A stretch of 28,333 nucleotides of DNA from Chrysochromulina parva (GCA_002887195.1 PJAB01000381.1:1-28333); one strand, 5' to 3'. Positions 1 through 8,929 are shown, numbered from the stretch's first letter. The notes: generated by a model from the letters alone, not told the origin. Program-made: numbers and translations.

Positions 1-83
1 GGGAGGGAGGGAGGGAGGGAGGGAGGGAGGGAGGGAGGGACGGGGAGTGAGGGCGGGCGGGACGCGGGAGGGAGGGAGGGATG
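1..83. repeat. (GGGA)n simple repeat
   Basis: The first 40 bases are ten uninterrupted GGGA units. Imperfect GGGA/GGGC units continue to about 83, followed by more G-rich sequence. Runs of three G spaced by one base could form G-quadruplexes on the plus strand. It lies 170 bp upstream of the ankyrin gene and may continue past the left edge. Confidence 0.9.
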
Positions 84-251
84 GGGCCCGGGATGGGGCG
101 GACCGGCGTACATTTGTGTGCGGTTACAACTAGTTAGCTCGGGGACCCCTGGACCCTTACCACAGCCATACTCGATCAGCAGCCGGGCCGGGCCGCTTAA
201 CGCTCAGCCCCGCTCGGTCGAATTCACACACGCGTCTGTCGTGTACATGCG
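84..251. promoter_or_regulatory. 5' region of ankyrin gene
   Basis: Non-coding stretch between the GGGA repeat and the ankyrin start. It contains TTCACAC at 223-229, the reverse complement of the GTGTGAA motif seen upstream of several other genes here. A two-codon upstream frame (ATG CGA TGA, 247-255) overlaps the main ATG at 252. No TATA box was recognised. Confidence 0.3.
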
Positions 252-830
252 ATGAACACCAACGAGTCTTCATCGCGCCTCTTCATCGTCGCCCTCAGCC
301 TCGCGGGATTGCCGCGCACATTCGCCACAACGCCGCTGCACGCTGCCGTCGAGCAAAACGACCCGACTGCGGTTCGCACCGCCCTGGCCGATGGCGCCAA
401 CATCAACGAGCTCTCCGAAGCCGGCCAGACGCCCCTCTTGCACGCGGCGGAGGCGGACAAGCTGCGCGCGGCGGCCTCATTGATGAAAATGGGCGCCGAC
501 GCGTCCATCCGAGGGCCTACGGCGGATGGCTCGCTGCACCTTCCGCCGATGCACGCGGCCGCTGCCAAGGGCCACGCCAAAATCATCAAGATGCTCCTGC
601 GCTACGAGGTCGATGCCATCGGGGTGGAGTCGGATGGGCTGGCGCCGATCCATCGAGCGAGCCTCGGTGCCGACGCCGGGCATACGGACGCGGTCTTTGC
701 GCTCCTCGACGGCAATGTGCCGCCGGATCAGCCCACGAGCGATGGGCGGCAACCGATCCAGCTGTCGGGCAATGGCAACACGAGGCAGCTGCTGAACGAG
801 GCGTTGCGGGAGAAGCGAAGGAGAGGATGA
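252..830 (+). CDS. ankyrin-repeat protein, probably secreted or ER-targeted
   Basis: 192-residue protein. Residues about 9-25 (RLFIVALSLAGLPRTFA) look like a short signal peptide. The rest is about four ankyrin units: TPLHAA near residue 27, TPLLHAAE near 60, PPMHAAAAKGH near 98 and APIHRAS near 130, each followed by a DGANIN- or MGADAS-like turn. Ankyrin repeats bind protein partners and the target cannot be inferred. The C-terminus is basic (EKRRRG). The ATG at 252 is the first in frame. It is followed after 93 bp by the sulfotransferase on the same strand. Assignment to the repeat family is firm; the signal peptide is an inference from hydrophobicity. Confidence 0.8.
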   Translation: MNTNESSSRLFIVALSLAGLPRTFATTPLHAAVEQNDPTAVRTALADGANINELSEAGQTPLLHAAEADKLRAAASLMKMGADASIRGPTADGSLHLPPMHAAAAKGHAKIIKMLLRYEVDAIGVESDGLAPIHRASLGADAGHTDAVFALLDGNVPPDQPTSDGRQPIQLSGNGNTRQLLNEALREKRRRG

Positions 831-923
831 GGAGAGATTGCGCTGTGTATTTCGTTCCGTTTCGTCCTTCATCGAACCATCAGAGGCTGTGAATGAAAAT
901 GGCCCAACACAACGCGACCTGAT

Positions 924-2231
924 ATGGCGAGTCCGTCGTCCGCGCTCCTCCATCCGGCGTGGGTCGTCCCGGCGCGCCGCACCTTCGTCGCCCGGTTTCT
1001 CAACGCATTCGTGTGCTGCACGTGGTACCTGTGGCCGTCCGCGTTCCGGTCGCCTTCCGTCGCCAAGCTGCGTGCCTTTGCTGGCTTCCCGAAACTGCTC
1101 GATCCCTTTGAAGACCGTGACGCCTTCGACCTCATGTACGAGCGGCAGTGTGCGCTCGCGCGCGAAGGCGGCTCGGGAAACCACCAGCTGAGCCAGCTGG
1201 GCGTGTTCATGGTTGCCATTGCCGTTCTCGTCAACATCCGAACCCGCAAGGAGATGGCGAGCGCGCCGCCGCCACCTCCGGGGCCGCCTCGCACTCGCGT
1301 CTTCATCGGCGGACCCTTTCGCACCGGCACCACGCTGTTGCAGCGACTGCTCTCCGTCAACGCTGCCTGCAAGTCCTTCTCGCTGCGCGAGTTCAGAAAC
1401 CCGATCGCACCCGGCCGCACGCCGATTCAGGGGCTGCTGAGCATCATCCGGCTGCTTGCGCCGCATTTGCTCTCCATCCACCCGATGGCAATCGACGAGC
1501 CCGAGGAATGCATCTTCTTGCTGCACATGTCAGTGCCGCTCACTGGCCTCTTCACCGTCGTCGCGCCCGTGTGCGAGTGGCACCAGGAGTTGCTGCCGCA
1601 CATGCCCACCGCGTACGCGTGCTACTCGGAGCGGCTCGAGCGTGTGGCGGCGCTGTACGCTTCACCGGCGCAGACGCACCTGATCCTCAAGTGCCCGTGC
1701 CACGGCTATTTCATCGACGCTCTGCACGCGAGTGGCAGCGGCACGAGGGAGCAGCAGCGCCACGGCGAGCGCTACTGCATGCTGCGCACTTATCGGCGCG
1801 ACCTTGTCTCAGTGGCCGGCTCGCTCGCCTCGCTCATGCGCGCGATGCACGACGCCGTCTGTGTGTGCGTAGACCTCGCGGCCATCGAGGAGGTGGCCGT
1901 GCAGTCGGTCGTGATGCAGCTCGGCCAGCTGCGGCGCACCAACGAGCTTGCCAAGCAGGATCCGCGCATGCTGGTCATTGACGTCGACTTTGACGATCTG
2001 GTCACGAGGCCGTCGCCCACGATCGAAGCCGTGTGCGGGCTGCTCGGGCTGCCCTTTGACACGCAGTCGACGGCCGCGATCCTGGCCCAGGCAGAGAAGA
2101 GCCGCAAGCAAAAGGACCGCTACGCCTCGTACCACGGCTGGAAATTGCAGGAGCGCTCGATCGCCATGCTCAGGCAGTGCGAGAAGGAGATGGCCACCCT
2201 ATACGATCCAATCAAGGTGGTGCGCGCGTGA
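924..2231 (+). CDS. PAPS-dependent sulfotransferase-like protein
   Basis: 435 residues. The motif GGPFRTGTTLLQRLL (residues about 129-143) matches the 5'-phosphosulfate-binding loop of Sulfotransfer_3 proteins, which transfer sulfate from PAPS to carbohydrates or lipids. YRRDLVSVAGSLAS (from residue 290) fits the 3'-phosphate-binding segment, with Arg and Ser in the expected places. A hydrophobic stretch near residues 92-104 (LGVFMVAIAVLVN) could be a membrane anchor, and a Pro-rich linker precedes the catalytic domain. ATG at 924 is the first in frame. The substrate is unknown; sulfated polysaccharide or a sulfolipid are possibilities only. It lies 108 bp upstream of the next gene on the same strand. 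Confidence 0.82.
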   Translation: MASPSSALLHPAWVVPARRTFVARFLNAFVCCTWYLWPSAFRSPSVAKLRAFAGFPKLLDPFEDRDAFDLMYERQCALAREGGSGNHQLSQLGVFMVAIAVLVNIRTRKEMASAPPPPPGPPRTRVFIGGPFRTGTTLLQRLLSVNAACKSFSLREFRNPIAPGRTPIQGLLSIIRLLAPHLLSIHPMAIDEPEECIFLLHMSVPLTGLFTVVAPVCEWHQELLPHMPTAYACYSERLERVAALYASPAQTHLILKCPCHGYFIDALHASGSGTREQQRHGERYCMLRTYRRDLVSVAGSLASLMRAMHDAVCVCVDLAAIEEVAVQSVVMQLGQLRRTNELAKQDPRMLVIDVDFDDLVTRPSPTIEAVCGLLGLPFDTQSTAAILAQAEKSRKQKDRYASYHGWKLQERSIAMLRQCEKEMATLYDPIKVVRA

Positions 2232-2339
2232 GATGGAGGGCGAGAATGGTATCGGACGAGGGGGTTCTTCTGATTCCCTCTGCAAGCTACTTCTGGCACT
2301 AAAAGATGAAAGTTCTGAAGCCCCTTTTGCACCTGCGGA

Positions 2340-3251
2340 ATGAAGGGAATGCGTCGCCATTCGTTAACCCTGCCGGTAACGGCGCTGCCAGCCTCGCCGC
2401 TCGTCGCGTTCAACGCTTCCGGCAGCTCTCTACAAACAGGGCTGACCCATCTTTTCCGCCGGAAGAGTGACATCGATCGGTCGCCAGCTGCCAGCTTCCG
2501 GTCACTCTGCCGCTCTGGCAAGTTCGGCGGACAGACCTCCGGCAGCGTGCCGGGATTCGTGCAGGCCAATTTCGTCGCGGTACACCAAGAGCACGCCTTC
2601 AACTTTTTGCGCTTCTGCCTTTTGAATCCACGAGCGTGTCCGTTGCTCGATGTCACCGCACCCGGCGATTCGGTCCCGCACACGCTCGCACCAGGCGCCG
2701 ATGTCCGCTCGGATCTGCCCAAGTACCTCGTGTGGAAAGATGGCGAGGTGGTCGAGGAGCGATCAGACGTGGCCGATATGTGGGGCCATGATACCGTCGG
2801 CTTCCTGCTCGGCTGCTCCTTCAGCTGGGAGCAGCTCTTGGTGGACGCTGGCCTACCTCCGCGGCACATGGAGCAGGGTTGCAACGTGCCCATGTACCGG
2901 ACATCCGTGTCCAACACGCGCGTCGGGCCGTTTGGAGGCCACTTGGTGGTCTCGATGCGACCCTACTCGCCCAGAAAGCTTGGCCTCGTCCGTGAAATCA
3001 CCTCGCGCTATCCCGGCGCGCACGGCGGGCCGATCCACTGGGGTGATCCGAGCGCGATCGGTGTGTGCATCGACGGCGAACCCGATTTCGGCGACAAGGT
3101 CGTCGTCCGAGACGACGAAGTGCCCGTATTCTGGGCGTGCGGCGTGACACCGCAGGAGGCCCTCCGCGCGGCGCGCCTTCCTTTTGCGATCACACACGCT
3201 CCTGGTCATATGTTCGTCGCGGATTTGGTCGACAGCGAGCTTGAAGTTTGA
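2340..3251 (+). CDS. D-glutamate cyclase / putative hydro-lyase (DUF1445)
   Basis: 303 residues. From about residue 75 it matches the bacterial YcsI/DUF1445 family and the C-terminal part of animal DGLUCY, which converts D-glutamate to 5-oxo-D-proline. Diagnostic segments, in order, are GFVQANFVAV, DLPKYLVWKDGEVVEE, FLLGCSFSWEQLL, NVPMYRTSV, GHLVVSMRP, HWGDPSAIG, PDFGDKVVV, VPVFWACGVTPQ and FAITHAPGHMFV. About 70 residues precede the conserved core; they are rich in Arg and Ser with few acids, so a mitochondrial presequence is possible. It is a stand-alone domain, as in bacteria. Family membership is very secure; activity on D-glutamate is inferred from characterised relatives. Confidence 0.9.
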   Translation: MKGMRRHSLTLPVTALPASPLVAFNASGSSLQTGLTHLFRRKSDIDRSPAASFRSLCRSGKFGGQTSGSVPGFVQANFVAVHQEHAFNFLRFCLLNPRACPLLDVTAPGDSVPHTLAPGADVRSDLPKYLVWKDGEVVEERSDVADMWGHDTVGFLLGCSFSWEQLLVDAGLPPRHMEQGCNVPMYRTSVSNTRVGPFGGHLVVSMRPYSPRKLGLVREITSRYPGAHGGPIHWGDPSAIGVCIDGEPDFGDKVVVRDDEVPVFWACGVTPQEALRAARLPFAITHAPGHMFVADLVDSELEV

Positions 3252-3486
3252 GGCAAATACTCTGGCGCGCCGCGCGGCGGCAGAGGACCGTCAGTGAAGA
3301 AGCAATAATACACCTTAATTTGTACCTTGAACACTGCTGCTCATCTTCGACTTTAACTTTTCCTTCTCCGTTCTGGTGGGCAAGTATCTGGAAGGGCAAC
3401 CCTGCTCGCTGCTCTGGACGGTTCGTCCTCGCCTTGACGTCTAACCGTAACAGCTAACACAGCCGAGCTCTTAACGGCCAACTAAT
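3252..3486. other. 3'-3' intergenic region
   Basis: Gap of 235 bp between the convergent cyclase and exostosin genes. It has T/C-rich stretches (ACTTTAACTTTTCCTTCTCC near 3350) but no recognisable gene or strong hairpin. It presumably holds both polyadenylation sites. Confidence 0.5.
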
Positions 3487-5493
3487 TCAGAAGCGGATGC
3501 CCGCTGCCTCGAGCGAGTCGGCGCACTGCACCGGATGGCGCGCCAGGTAGGCGTGCTGGTGCACCTGCGCGTTCGCGAACTTGGCCGCAAGCGCCTTGGC
3601 ACGGCGGCAAAGCAGGATCTGTGTGAGGTCGTACGCGTTGGCGTGCTCGGGCCCGTGCGGCCGCTGCCATAGAAAGGCGCGATGCACGCGTGCGAGCTGG
3701 CGCTGCATCTCACACAGCTTGGACTGCGGCACGGCACGCAGGATGGCTGGCAGCCGCGGGATGTCTGCCTTGGTCAGCATCAGCGCAAATGTCGAGTACG
3801 CGTACGGAGTGCCTTCAAGGAGATCTTCAAAGGGTTGCGTCACGTTGGGCTGGATGATCACGGGCACGCACTGCGTGACGATCGCGAGCGAGAGGCGCCA
3901 GCCCCAGCCCCAACCCGAGGGCGCGAGGCAGAAGCGCGAGGCGCGCAGGTCGCCGAGCGTGAACTTGCCGCCGAGCACGAACTGAGTCTCGTTCCTGTGA
4001 AGCTGCTGAATCGCCTGGCGCACCCCCTGTGAGTACTCGACCCGCCCCATGTTGGACATCGAGCCGCCCATGAAGAGCAGCACCTTGTACGTGGTAAGGC
4101 ATCGGAAGGACGCCTCGGTGCCGGGCCGGGGCAGCTTGGCCTCCTCGGCCGCGCCGAGGCTTGCGTCCACGGGCACCACCACGTCCTTGCCCGGCACGTA
4201 GCAGTCGAGTTCGAGAGCCTCGTTGCCGGTTTTGAGCGAGTACGCGTTGTTGTGACGGTTGGGGCCCTTGCGTGGCCACATGAGGCGCTCCTCGAAGCCG
4301 AAATAGCCCTCTGACGCGCGGAAGCCCAGGTATCCGATGATGATCGAGTGCTGCAGCGCCCAGGGCTTCCAGCAGCCCGAGCGGTCGGTCGTGAGGAAGA
4401 AGACATGATCGGCGCCCGCGGAGCGGTTCCAAAAGGGATACTCGTGTTGGAGCTTGCGCTGCGTCTCGCGTAGAAACTGATAAGGGTGCCACAGGTTGCC
4501 CGCCATCTGCATCACCATCACCGGCACGAAGAAGAGTGCTGCCTCCTCCGGGTCCGCCACGATCGAGTCGCGGCGGCTGTGCAGCTGGGCGGCGAATTTC
4601 AGGTTGGCGTAATACTGTCCGCTGCGCAGCTGGTCGCGCTGGTAGACGGCTTCGAGCGAGTAGTCGGTGGGCAGCGGATAGACGTACATGGGCGCGTACT
4701 TGCGCGCGGGTGCATCACTCTGTGCGGCGGCGCTCGGCGGCTGCGCGAGGGAGCAGTCGAGCCCTCGCCAGCCTCGCTCGCACAGGCAGAAGCGGGCGAC
4801 GCACGCCCCGTGCCCGGAGCAGCTGTTGAAGCAGAAGCCCATGTCGACGATCTCGCAGCCAGCACCGCTGTAACCGGCGTGGCAGACGCATGCGGGCGCC
4901 GGTGCGATCAGCGCGTCGCGCGGACGCGGCCCGCTCAGCGGGAAGCGCTCGACCGACCCCTCCTTCCGCTCGCCGAGCGGCATGAGGCAAGTGCCGCGAT
5001 GTGAGCACGCGGACGGACAGCGCGCATTGGGCAGAGGAGAGCCGCCCAGCATGTTGGTCGCACGGCGCAGCGACCGTTTCATACCCTGCGCGCACCGCTG
5101 GGGTGGGTCAGGCTTCGCGCACCTCCCCATCGGAGGCCAAGTGGGCGTGCGGAAGACGACGCTGTCCGTTGTCGCCGGGAAGTCGGAGAGGTTGGCAGTA
5201 ATCCCTTTCGGACGCACCGACTCATTGGCCCAGTCCCAGCACAAGGGTGGGTGACGCCGCGCCACGCCGCCCATGCGCCGTTCACAGGCTGTGCGGCACT
5301 CGCACGACATGAGGCCTACGAAGGTCATGCACGCCATCTCACCCGCCTCGTGCAGCCGGCACGGCCCGAAGTGCAGTTGGCTGCAGTCAACGCCCGAACG
5401 GCCAACCTCACAGATGCAGCGGCCCACCGAGGTGTCGCAGTAACCTCCGCGCCCGCACGAGGTTGGGCAAGAAATAGGACCGACAAGCGTCAT
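3487..5493 (-). CDS. EGF-like/exostosin-family glycosyltransferase (start uncertain)
   Basis: From the first ATG (5493) the protein is 668 residues; the frame stays open upstream to 5673 without an ATG. It begins with Cys-rich EGF-like modules (CGRGGYCDTSVGRCIC; later CSHRGTC, CVCHAGYSGAGC, CSGHGACVARFCLCERGWRGLDC). From about residue 262 (YAPMYVYPLPTDY) it is a GT47/exostosin domain ending with FCLAPSGWGWGWRLSLAI, VPVIIQPNV and PFEDLL. Such proteins act in the Golgi lumen on polysaccharides and normally carry a signal anchor, which is absent here, so the true 5' end is probably an upstream exon. Gene identity is firm and the start is not. It is convergent with the cyclase gene. Confidence 0.85.
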   Translation of the reverse strand: MTLVGPISCPTSCGRGGYCDTSVGRCICEVGRSGVDCSQLHFGPCRLHEAGEMACMTFVGLMSCECRTACERRMGGVARRHPPLCWDWANESVRPKGITANLSDFPATTDSVVFRTPTWPPMGRCAKPDPPQRCAQGMKRSLRRATNMLGGSPLPNARCPSACSHRGTCLMPLGERKEGSVERFPLSGPRPRDALIAPAPACVCHAGYSGAGCEIVDMGFCFNSCSGHGACVARFCLCERGWRGLDCSLAQPPSAAAQSDAPARKYAPMYVYPLPTDYSLEAVYQRDQLRSGQYYANLKFAAQLHSRRDSIVADPEEAALFFVPVMVMQMAGNLWHPYQFLRETQRKLQHEYPFWNRSAGADHVFFLTTDRSGCWKPWALQHSIIIGYLGFRASEGYFGFEERLMWPRKGPNRHNNAYSLKTGNEALELDCYVPGKDVVVPVDASLGAAEEAKLPRPGTEASFRCLTTYKVLLFMGGSMSNMGRVEYSQGVRQAIQQLHRNETQFVLGGKFTLGDLRASRFCLAPSGWGWGWRLSLAIVTQCVPVIIQPNVTQPFEDLLEGTPYAYSTFALMLTKADIPRLPAILRAVPQSKLCEMQRQLARVHRAFLWQRPHGPEHANAYDLTQILLCRRAKALAAKFANAQVHQHAYLARHPVQCADSLEAAGIRF

Positions 5494-5650
5494 CGATCTC
5501 AAGCCCGAAAAGGTCAGCTCTGGGGAAGCGCGGTTGGAAGTCGTTAGAAGGTGGACCGACGAGCGAGTACTTCCAAGGGGTACCTGTAGCTGTTCGCGCC
5601 CGGAAGCAGCGCTCCATCGCCAATGTATGAAAGACAAGGGCTTTTGTCTT

Positions 5651-6625
5651 CTACACTCCTGGCCCCACTCCTCTTACTCGACTATGAAAGGCTCCACGCT
5701 GCGTGGTCCAGTCCTCATCATCCTCATCCTCGTCCACATCTCGAGGCGGCGCAGCCTGCTTGAGCCCAGCAAGGAAATTGTCAATCTGCTCATTGATCGC
5801 ATCTCCGTCCTCGTCGGATTCGGCCTCTGCTCGCTCCTTCCCTTGCGGAACCTGCACCGCCACCTCGCCATCCGTGTTCTCGTCGTCGCCGCGACCGTCA
5901 CCGCCGCCCTGCGCGCCACCCTTTCCAGGGTTGCTCAGGCTCGGCGACTCGACGAGAACAATAGTGCCTTTCATGCAGGTGACCTCATCGCGTAGGCTCG
6001 TCGTGCCGATTGGCAACCGGCTCGTGTCAAGGATCCAATTCATCCCTGGCCGCAGCAGCGGCGACGGATCGTAGCCATCCACATCCACTTGCAGCATGTG
6101 GTTGAGGTCGCCACCGGCTTGAACGCGGTAGCGGATGCGCCGCCCCGGCTCGACGGTCACGAGCGATGGCACGAAGGCACGGTCCGTGACATTGACCTCG
6201 AACACTGGTGGCGGCAACGCCCCGCCCAGAGTCTGCTGGCGCGCGAGCTGCCGCCCGGGCGGGCCAGCAGAGGCGGCAGTGCCGCCGATGCTGTAGCCGC
6301 TGCTCGTGCTACTGCAGCTCCTGGAAGCAGTCGCCGTTGCTGCAGCTTTGGGCGATGAGGGTGGCATGCTGCCGTCCGAAGAGAATGCTTCCGCGCCGGA
6401 GATGGTGCTGCAGGAGGATGCCGCGCTGCTGGAAGATGGCATGCTGCTGACACTGCTGACACCATGGGCCTTGGCGGCTTGCTCACTTGTGGCTAGGATG
6501 CTGACAGCATATGCGGTATTTGCAGCAGCTAGGCCCTTGGATGCGGCTGCCTGCCGTACGGGTTCCGACCACAGCCTGCCGGGGTCCGGCTCGGCGATAG
6601 TTGTAGTGCTACCGCCGGCGCCCAT
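5651..6625 (-). CDS. cupredoxin-like domain protein with acidic tail
   Basis: 324 residues from a true ATG. The N-terminus MGAGGST fits the N-myristoylation pattern (Gly2, Ser6). Residues about 20-130 are Ser/Ala-rich low complexity. Residues about 137-225 resemble a plastocyanin/azurin-like sandwich: VTDRAFVPSLVTVEPGRRIRYRV, a His in LNHMLQV, and a final CMKGTIVLVE strand. The usual Cys-x(n)-His-x(n)-Met copper loop is shortened to Cys-Met, so copper binding is doubtful. The tail is Gly-rich then strongly acidic (DEDEDDED). It ends only 157 bp before the exostosin ATG on the same strand; splicing into that gene is conceivable. Function unknown. Confidence 0.6.
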   Translation of the reverse strand: MGAGGSTTTIAEPDPGRLWSEPVRQAAASKGLAAANTAYAVSILATSEQAAKAHGVSSVSSMPSSSSAASSCSTISGAEAFSSDGSMPPSSPKAAATATASRSCSSTSSGYSIGGTAASAGPPGRQLARQQTLGGALPPPVFEVNVTDRAFVPSLVTVEPGRRIRYRVQAGGDLNHMLQVDVDGYDPSPLLRPGMNWILDTSRLPIGTTSLRDEVTCMKGTIVLVESPSLSNPGKGGAQGGGDGRGDDENTDGEVAVQVPQGKERAEAESDEDGDAINEQIDNFLAGLKQAAPPRDVDEDEDDEDWTTQRGAFHSRVRGVGPGV

Positions 6626-6970
6626 TCAAGAGGACGGGCGGGCGGCGGTGATTATGGACAAGAAGCAGCGCGGGCGCGGGCGGCGGTGATGATTGGATGG
6701 CCGGTTTTTGTAGGCACAAACACATGGGTGTGTGAACAGTGTGTGAACCTGTTTCACTGCATACTTCAGCATGGCGTGTGACATGTGTGAATGAAATGGC
6801 TTCAGGTTTCACCTCCGCGTTTTTGCTCCGCGTCGACGTCGAGACGGCACTGTGTGTCGGACAAAACGCGCGAGCCGACGACCGTCGCCGCTGACCATCG
6901 TTTGACAGAGCCGTCCATCGAGAGACAGGGCCCGTCAAAAGGCAGAGCTCGCTAGACGGCATATCGTGCA
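6626..6970. promoter_or_regulatory. bidirectional promoter region, cupredoxin-like / CstF-50
   Basis: 345-bp gap between divergent starts. It contains GTGTGAAC at 6730-6737 and 6741-6748 and GTGTGAA at 6785-6791 (as TGTGTGAATGAAATGG). A related string, CTGTGAATGAAAATGG, precedes the sulfotransferase gene near 888. No RNA gene was recognised. A regulatory role is inferred from position and recurrence. Confidence 0.4.
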
Positions 6971-8182
6971 ATGGACCGCGCCGCTCTGTACAAGCTCGTC
7001 GTGGCGCAGCTCGCGGACGATGGCTACCACGGCGCCGCGCAGGCCGTGTCGCAGGCGACCGGCACGCCTGGTCCGTCGGTGCTTTCACTGCCCTCGCACG
7101 CACTGCACGGCCTGCTCAGCGGCAGCCCGAAGGTCGACGCGCTCGCTCCGGCCGTGTCGCTCTTGCGCAGCCCGGCAGTTGCGCCGTACCGGCCTCGCAT
7201 GGCAGAGAGCGTCGGCGCGCACCGCGCCGTCGTGCGCTTTAGCGCTGACGGCAAGCAGCTCGCGGTGGGCACTTCGGACGGACTGGTGCACGTGCTCGAC
7301 GCGGACGCGCTGCTGGCGGGCAAGGGATCGGCTGAGAGTGCGATGCGCCGCTTCACGGACCATGCGGCTGCGGTCAACGACCTTGACTACCACCCGTCGG
7401 GCAAGCAGCTCGTGTCCGCATCCGACGACAACAACCTGCACTTCTACGACGTGGCATCAGCGACCGCGCACAGCGTGCCGCTTCGCACGTGCACGGACAC
7501 GCACCCGGTGCGTTCGGCGGCCTTTCACCCAAAAGGAGATCACCTGCTCGTGGCGACCTCTCATGCGGCGCTCCACCTGTACGACATCGCCACGTTCCGC
7601 TGCTTCCTCTCCCCGGACGGCCAGCACCATCAGCATCCGCTCACCGAGGCGCGCTGGGCCGCCGACGGTGCGTGCTTCGCGTCGTGCGCGGCGGGTGAGG
7701 TCAAGATATGGGACGGTGGCACGTGTCGATGCCTCACGACACTCCACCGGCCACACGGCGGCACGTCCGTCGGCTCGGTGCGCTTCTCGCGCTCGGGCCG
7801 CTATTTGCTCACGAGCGGCGCGGACTCGGCGGTCAACCTGTGGGACGTACGCATGCTCCGGGGTGGGGGCGGCGGCGGCGGCGCCAAAGGCGGCGGTGGC
7901 GTCGGTCCTGCGCCCTTGCGCGTCTTTGAGGGGGCCTCGCAGTCGGCGGCGCGGCGCGTGGCCGCCTTCTCTCACGACGAGGCGCTCGTGCTCTCAGCCG
8001 ACGAGACGACGGGCGCGGTCGTGCTCTGGTCGTCGACGACCGCCGAGCCTGCCGGTCGCTGCCTCGGTCACACGCGCCCCGTCTTCAGCCTCGCGCACGC
8101 GCCCACTTGCGCCGCGTTCGTGAGCACGGACGAGGAGGGAGCGCTGCGCGTGTGGGCGCCGGGCGCGGTGCCGGGCCGGTGA
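6971..8182 (+). CDS. CSTF1: cleavage stimulation factor subunit 1 (CstF-50)
   Basis: 403-residue WD40 protein. The N-terminus (MDRAALYKLVVAQLADDGYHG) matches the CstF-50 dimerisation helix pair (human ...RQQLYKLIISQLLYDGY). WD units follow from about residue 80: HRAVVRFSADGKQLAVGTSDG, HAAAVNDLDYHPSGKQLVSASDD, PVRSAAFHPKGDHLLVATSH, ALHLYDIATFRCFLS, VKIWDGGTCRCLTTL and SGADSAVNLWDVR. The order and the LYDI.TF.CF and IKIWDG...C.TTF phrases are specific for this subunit of the nuclear pre-mRNA 3'-end cleavage complex (with CstF-77 and CstF-64). It is slightly shorter than the human protein (431). A Gly-rich insert (GGGGGGGAKGGGGVG, near residue 300) interrupts the last blades. The start is the first in-frame ATG. 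Confidence 0.9.
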   Translation: MDRAALYKLVVAQLADDGYHGAAQAVSQATGTPGPSVLSLPSHALHGLLSGSPKVDALAPAVSLLRSPAVAPYRPRMAESVGAHRAVVRFSADGKQLAVGTSDGLVHVLDADALLAGKGSAESAMRRFTDHAAAVNDLDYHPSGKQLVSASDDNNLHFYDVASATAHSVPLRTCTDTHPVRSAAFHPKGDHLLVATSHAALHLYDIATFRCFLSPDGQHHQHPLTEARWAADGACFASCAAGEVKIWDGGTCRCLTTLHRPHGGTSVGSVRFSRSGRYLLTSGADSAVNLWDVRMLRGGGGGGGAKGGGGVGPAPLRVFEGASQSAARRVAAFSHDEALVLSADETTGAVVLWSSTTAEPAGRCLGHTRPVFSLAHAPTCAAFVSTDEEGALRVWAPGAVPGR

Positions 8183-8929
8183 AGTGAAAACCGATCTAAA
8201 CATCTATACACCCGACACGCGGCCGGACTCACTCTATAGAAATAGATACGTACGTATCGAAGGCGCTCTGGACGGTCACTCTGACCGACCCATAGCATTT
8301 CGACGCGGGCACGCGCGCCGGCGGCAGGGGGTCGGGTCGCACGGCAACACGTCGGCGCATCGATCGTGCCGCCGGGGGCGGGGGGTCGAACGGTAGCCGG
8401 ACGAGCGGGAGCGGGGACAAAGAATTGCGATTTGGAGCGGGGGGACGCCGGCGGGGCGACCAGAGTACCGTGAACTATTTCTATTATCCGATCCACGACC
8501 GCTTCTCCCGCCGCGCCGCCCGCGCCGCGCCGCGTAGCGACCGGCGGTAAAGGTACAAGCGGCACATCCCGCCTGGCTATACGAAACGAAACGAAATCGA
8601 GAACCGCGTCTGACATGGTATGATTCGTCTGCTAAGCCGCGTCTGACATCGGAGGTACAGCCGTATCCCCAAATCGCTCATTCTGAACCTCAACCCGTTC
8701 AGTGATTGGGCGCGGCGTGGCTGTAGGCTGCCAAGGGCCACCGCGTGTGGAGAGTGGGACTGCTAGACTGCCTGCGCCCACGACAATGCTCTCCCGGGCC
8801 GCACCCGTAGCGCTGTGTTGGGCTTGCGAGACGCTTCCATCGACGCTGCCCTGCTGACTGCTCACGCAATCGAAGACCCTCACCACCCCCGATGGAACTC
8901 AACCTTTCGAGGGTCTGATGGAATTCAGC
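8183..8929. other. 747-bp 3'-3' intergenic region with short repeats
   Basis: Gap between the convergent CstF-50 and DYRK genes. It contains the perfect 14-bp palindrome GATACGTACGTATC (8245-8258), an ACGAA microsatellite near 8580-8595, and a 13-bp direct repeat CCGCGTCTGACAT at 8604-8616 and 8637-8649. Small open frames here have no coding character. No RNA gene was recognised. Confidence 0.5.

Noticed and set aside
477..1526. 349-residue minus-strand frame
   Set aside because: It overlaps the ankyrin and sulfotransferase genes in antisense, and its Arg/Gln-rich composition is typical of a shadow frame.
2120..2917. 265-residue minus-strand frame
   Set aside because: It is antisense to the clearly conserved DUF1445 gene and the sulfotransferase end; no motif seen.
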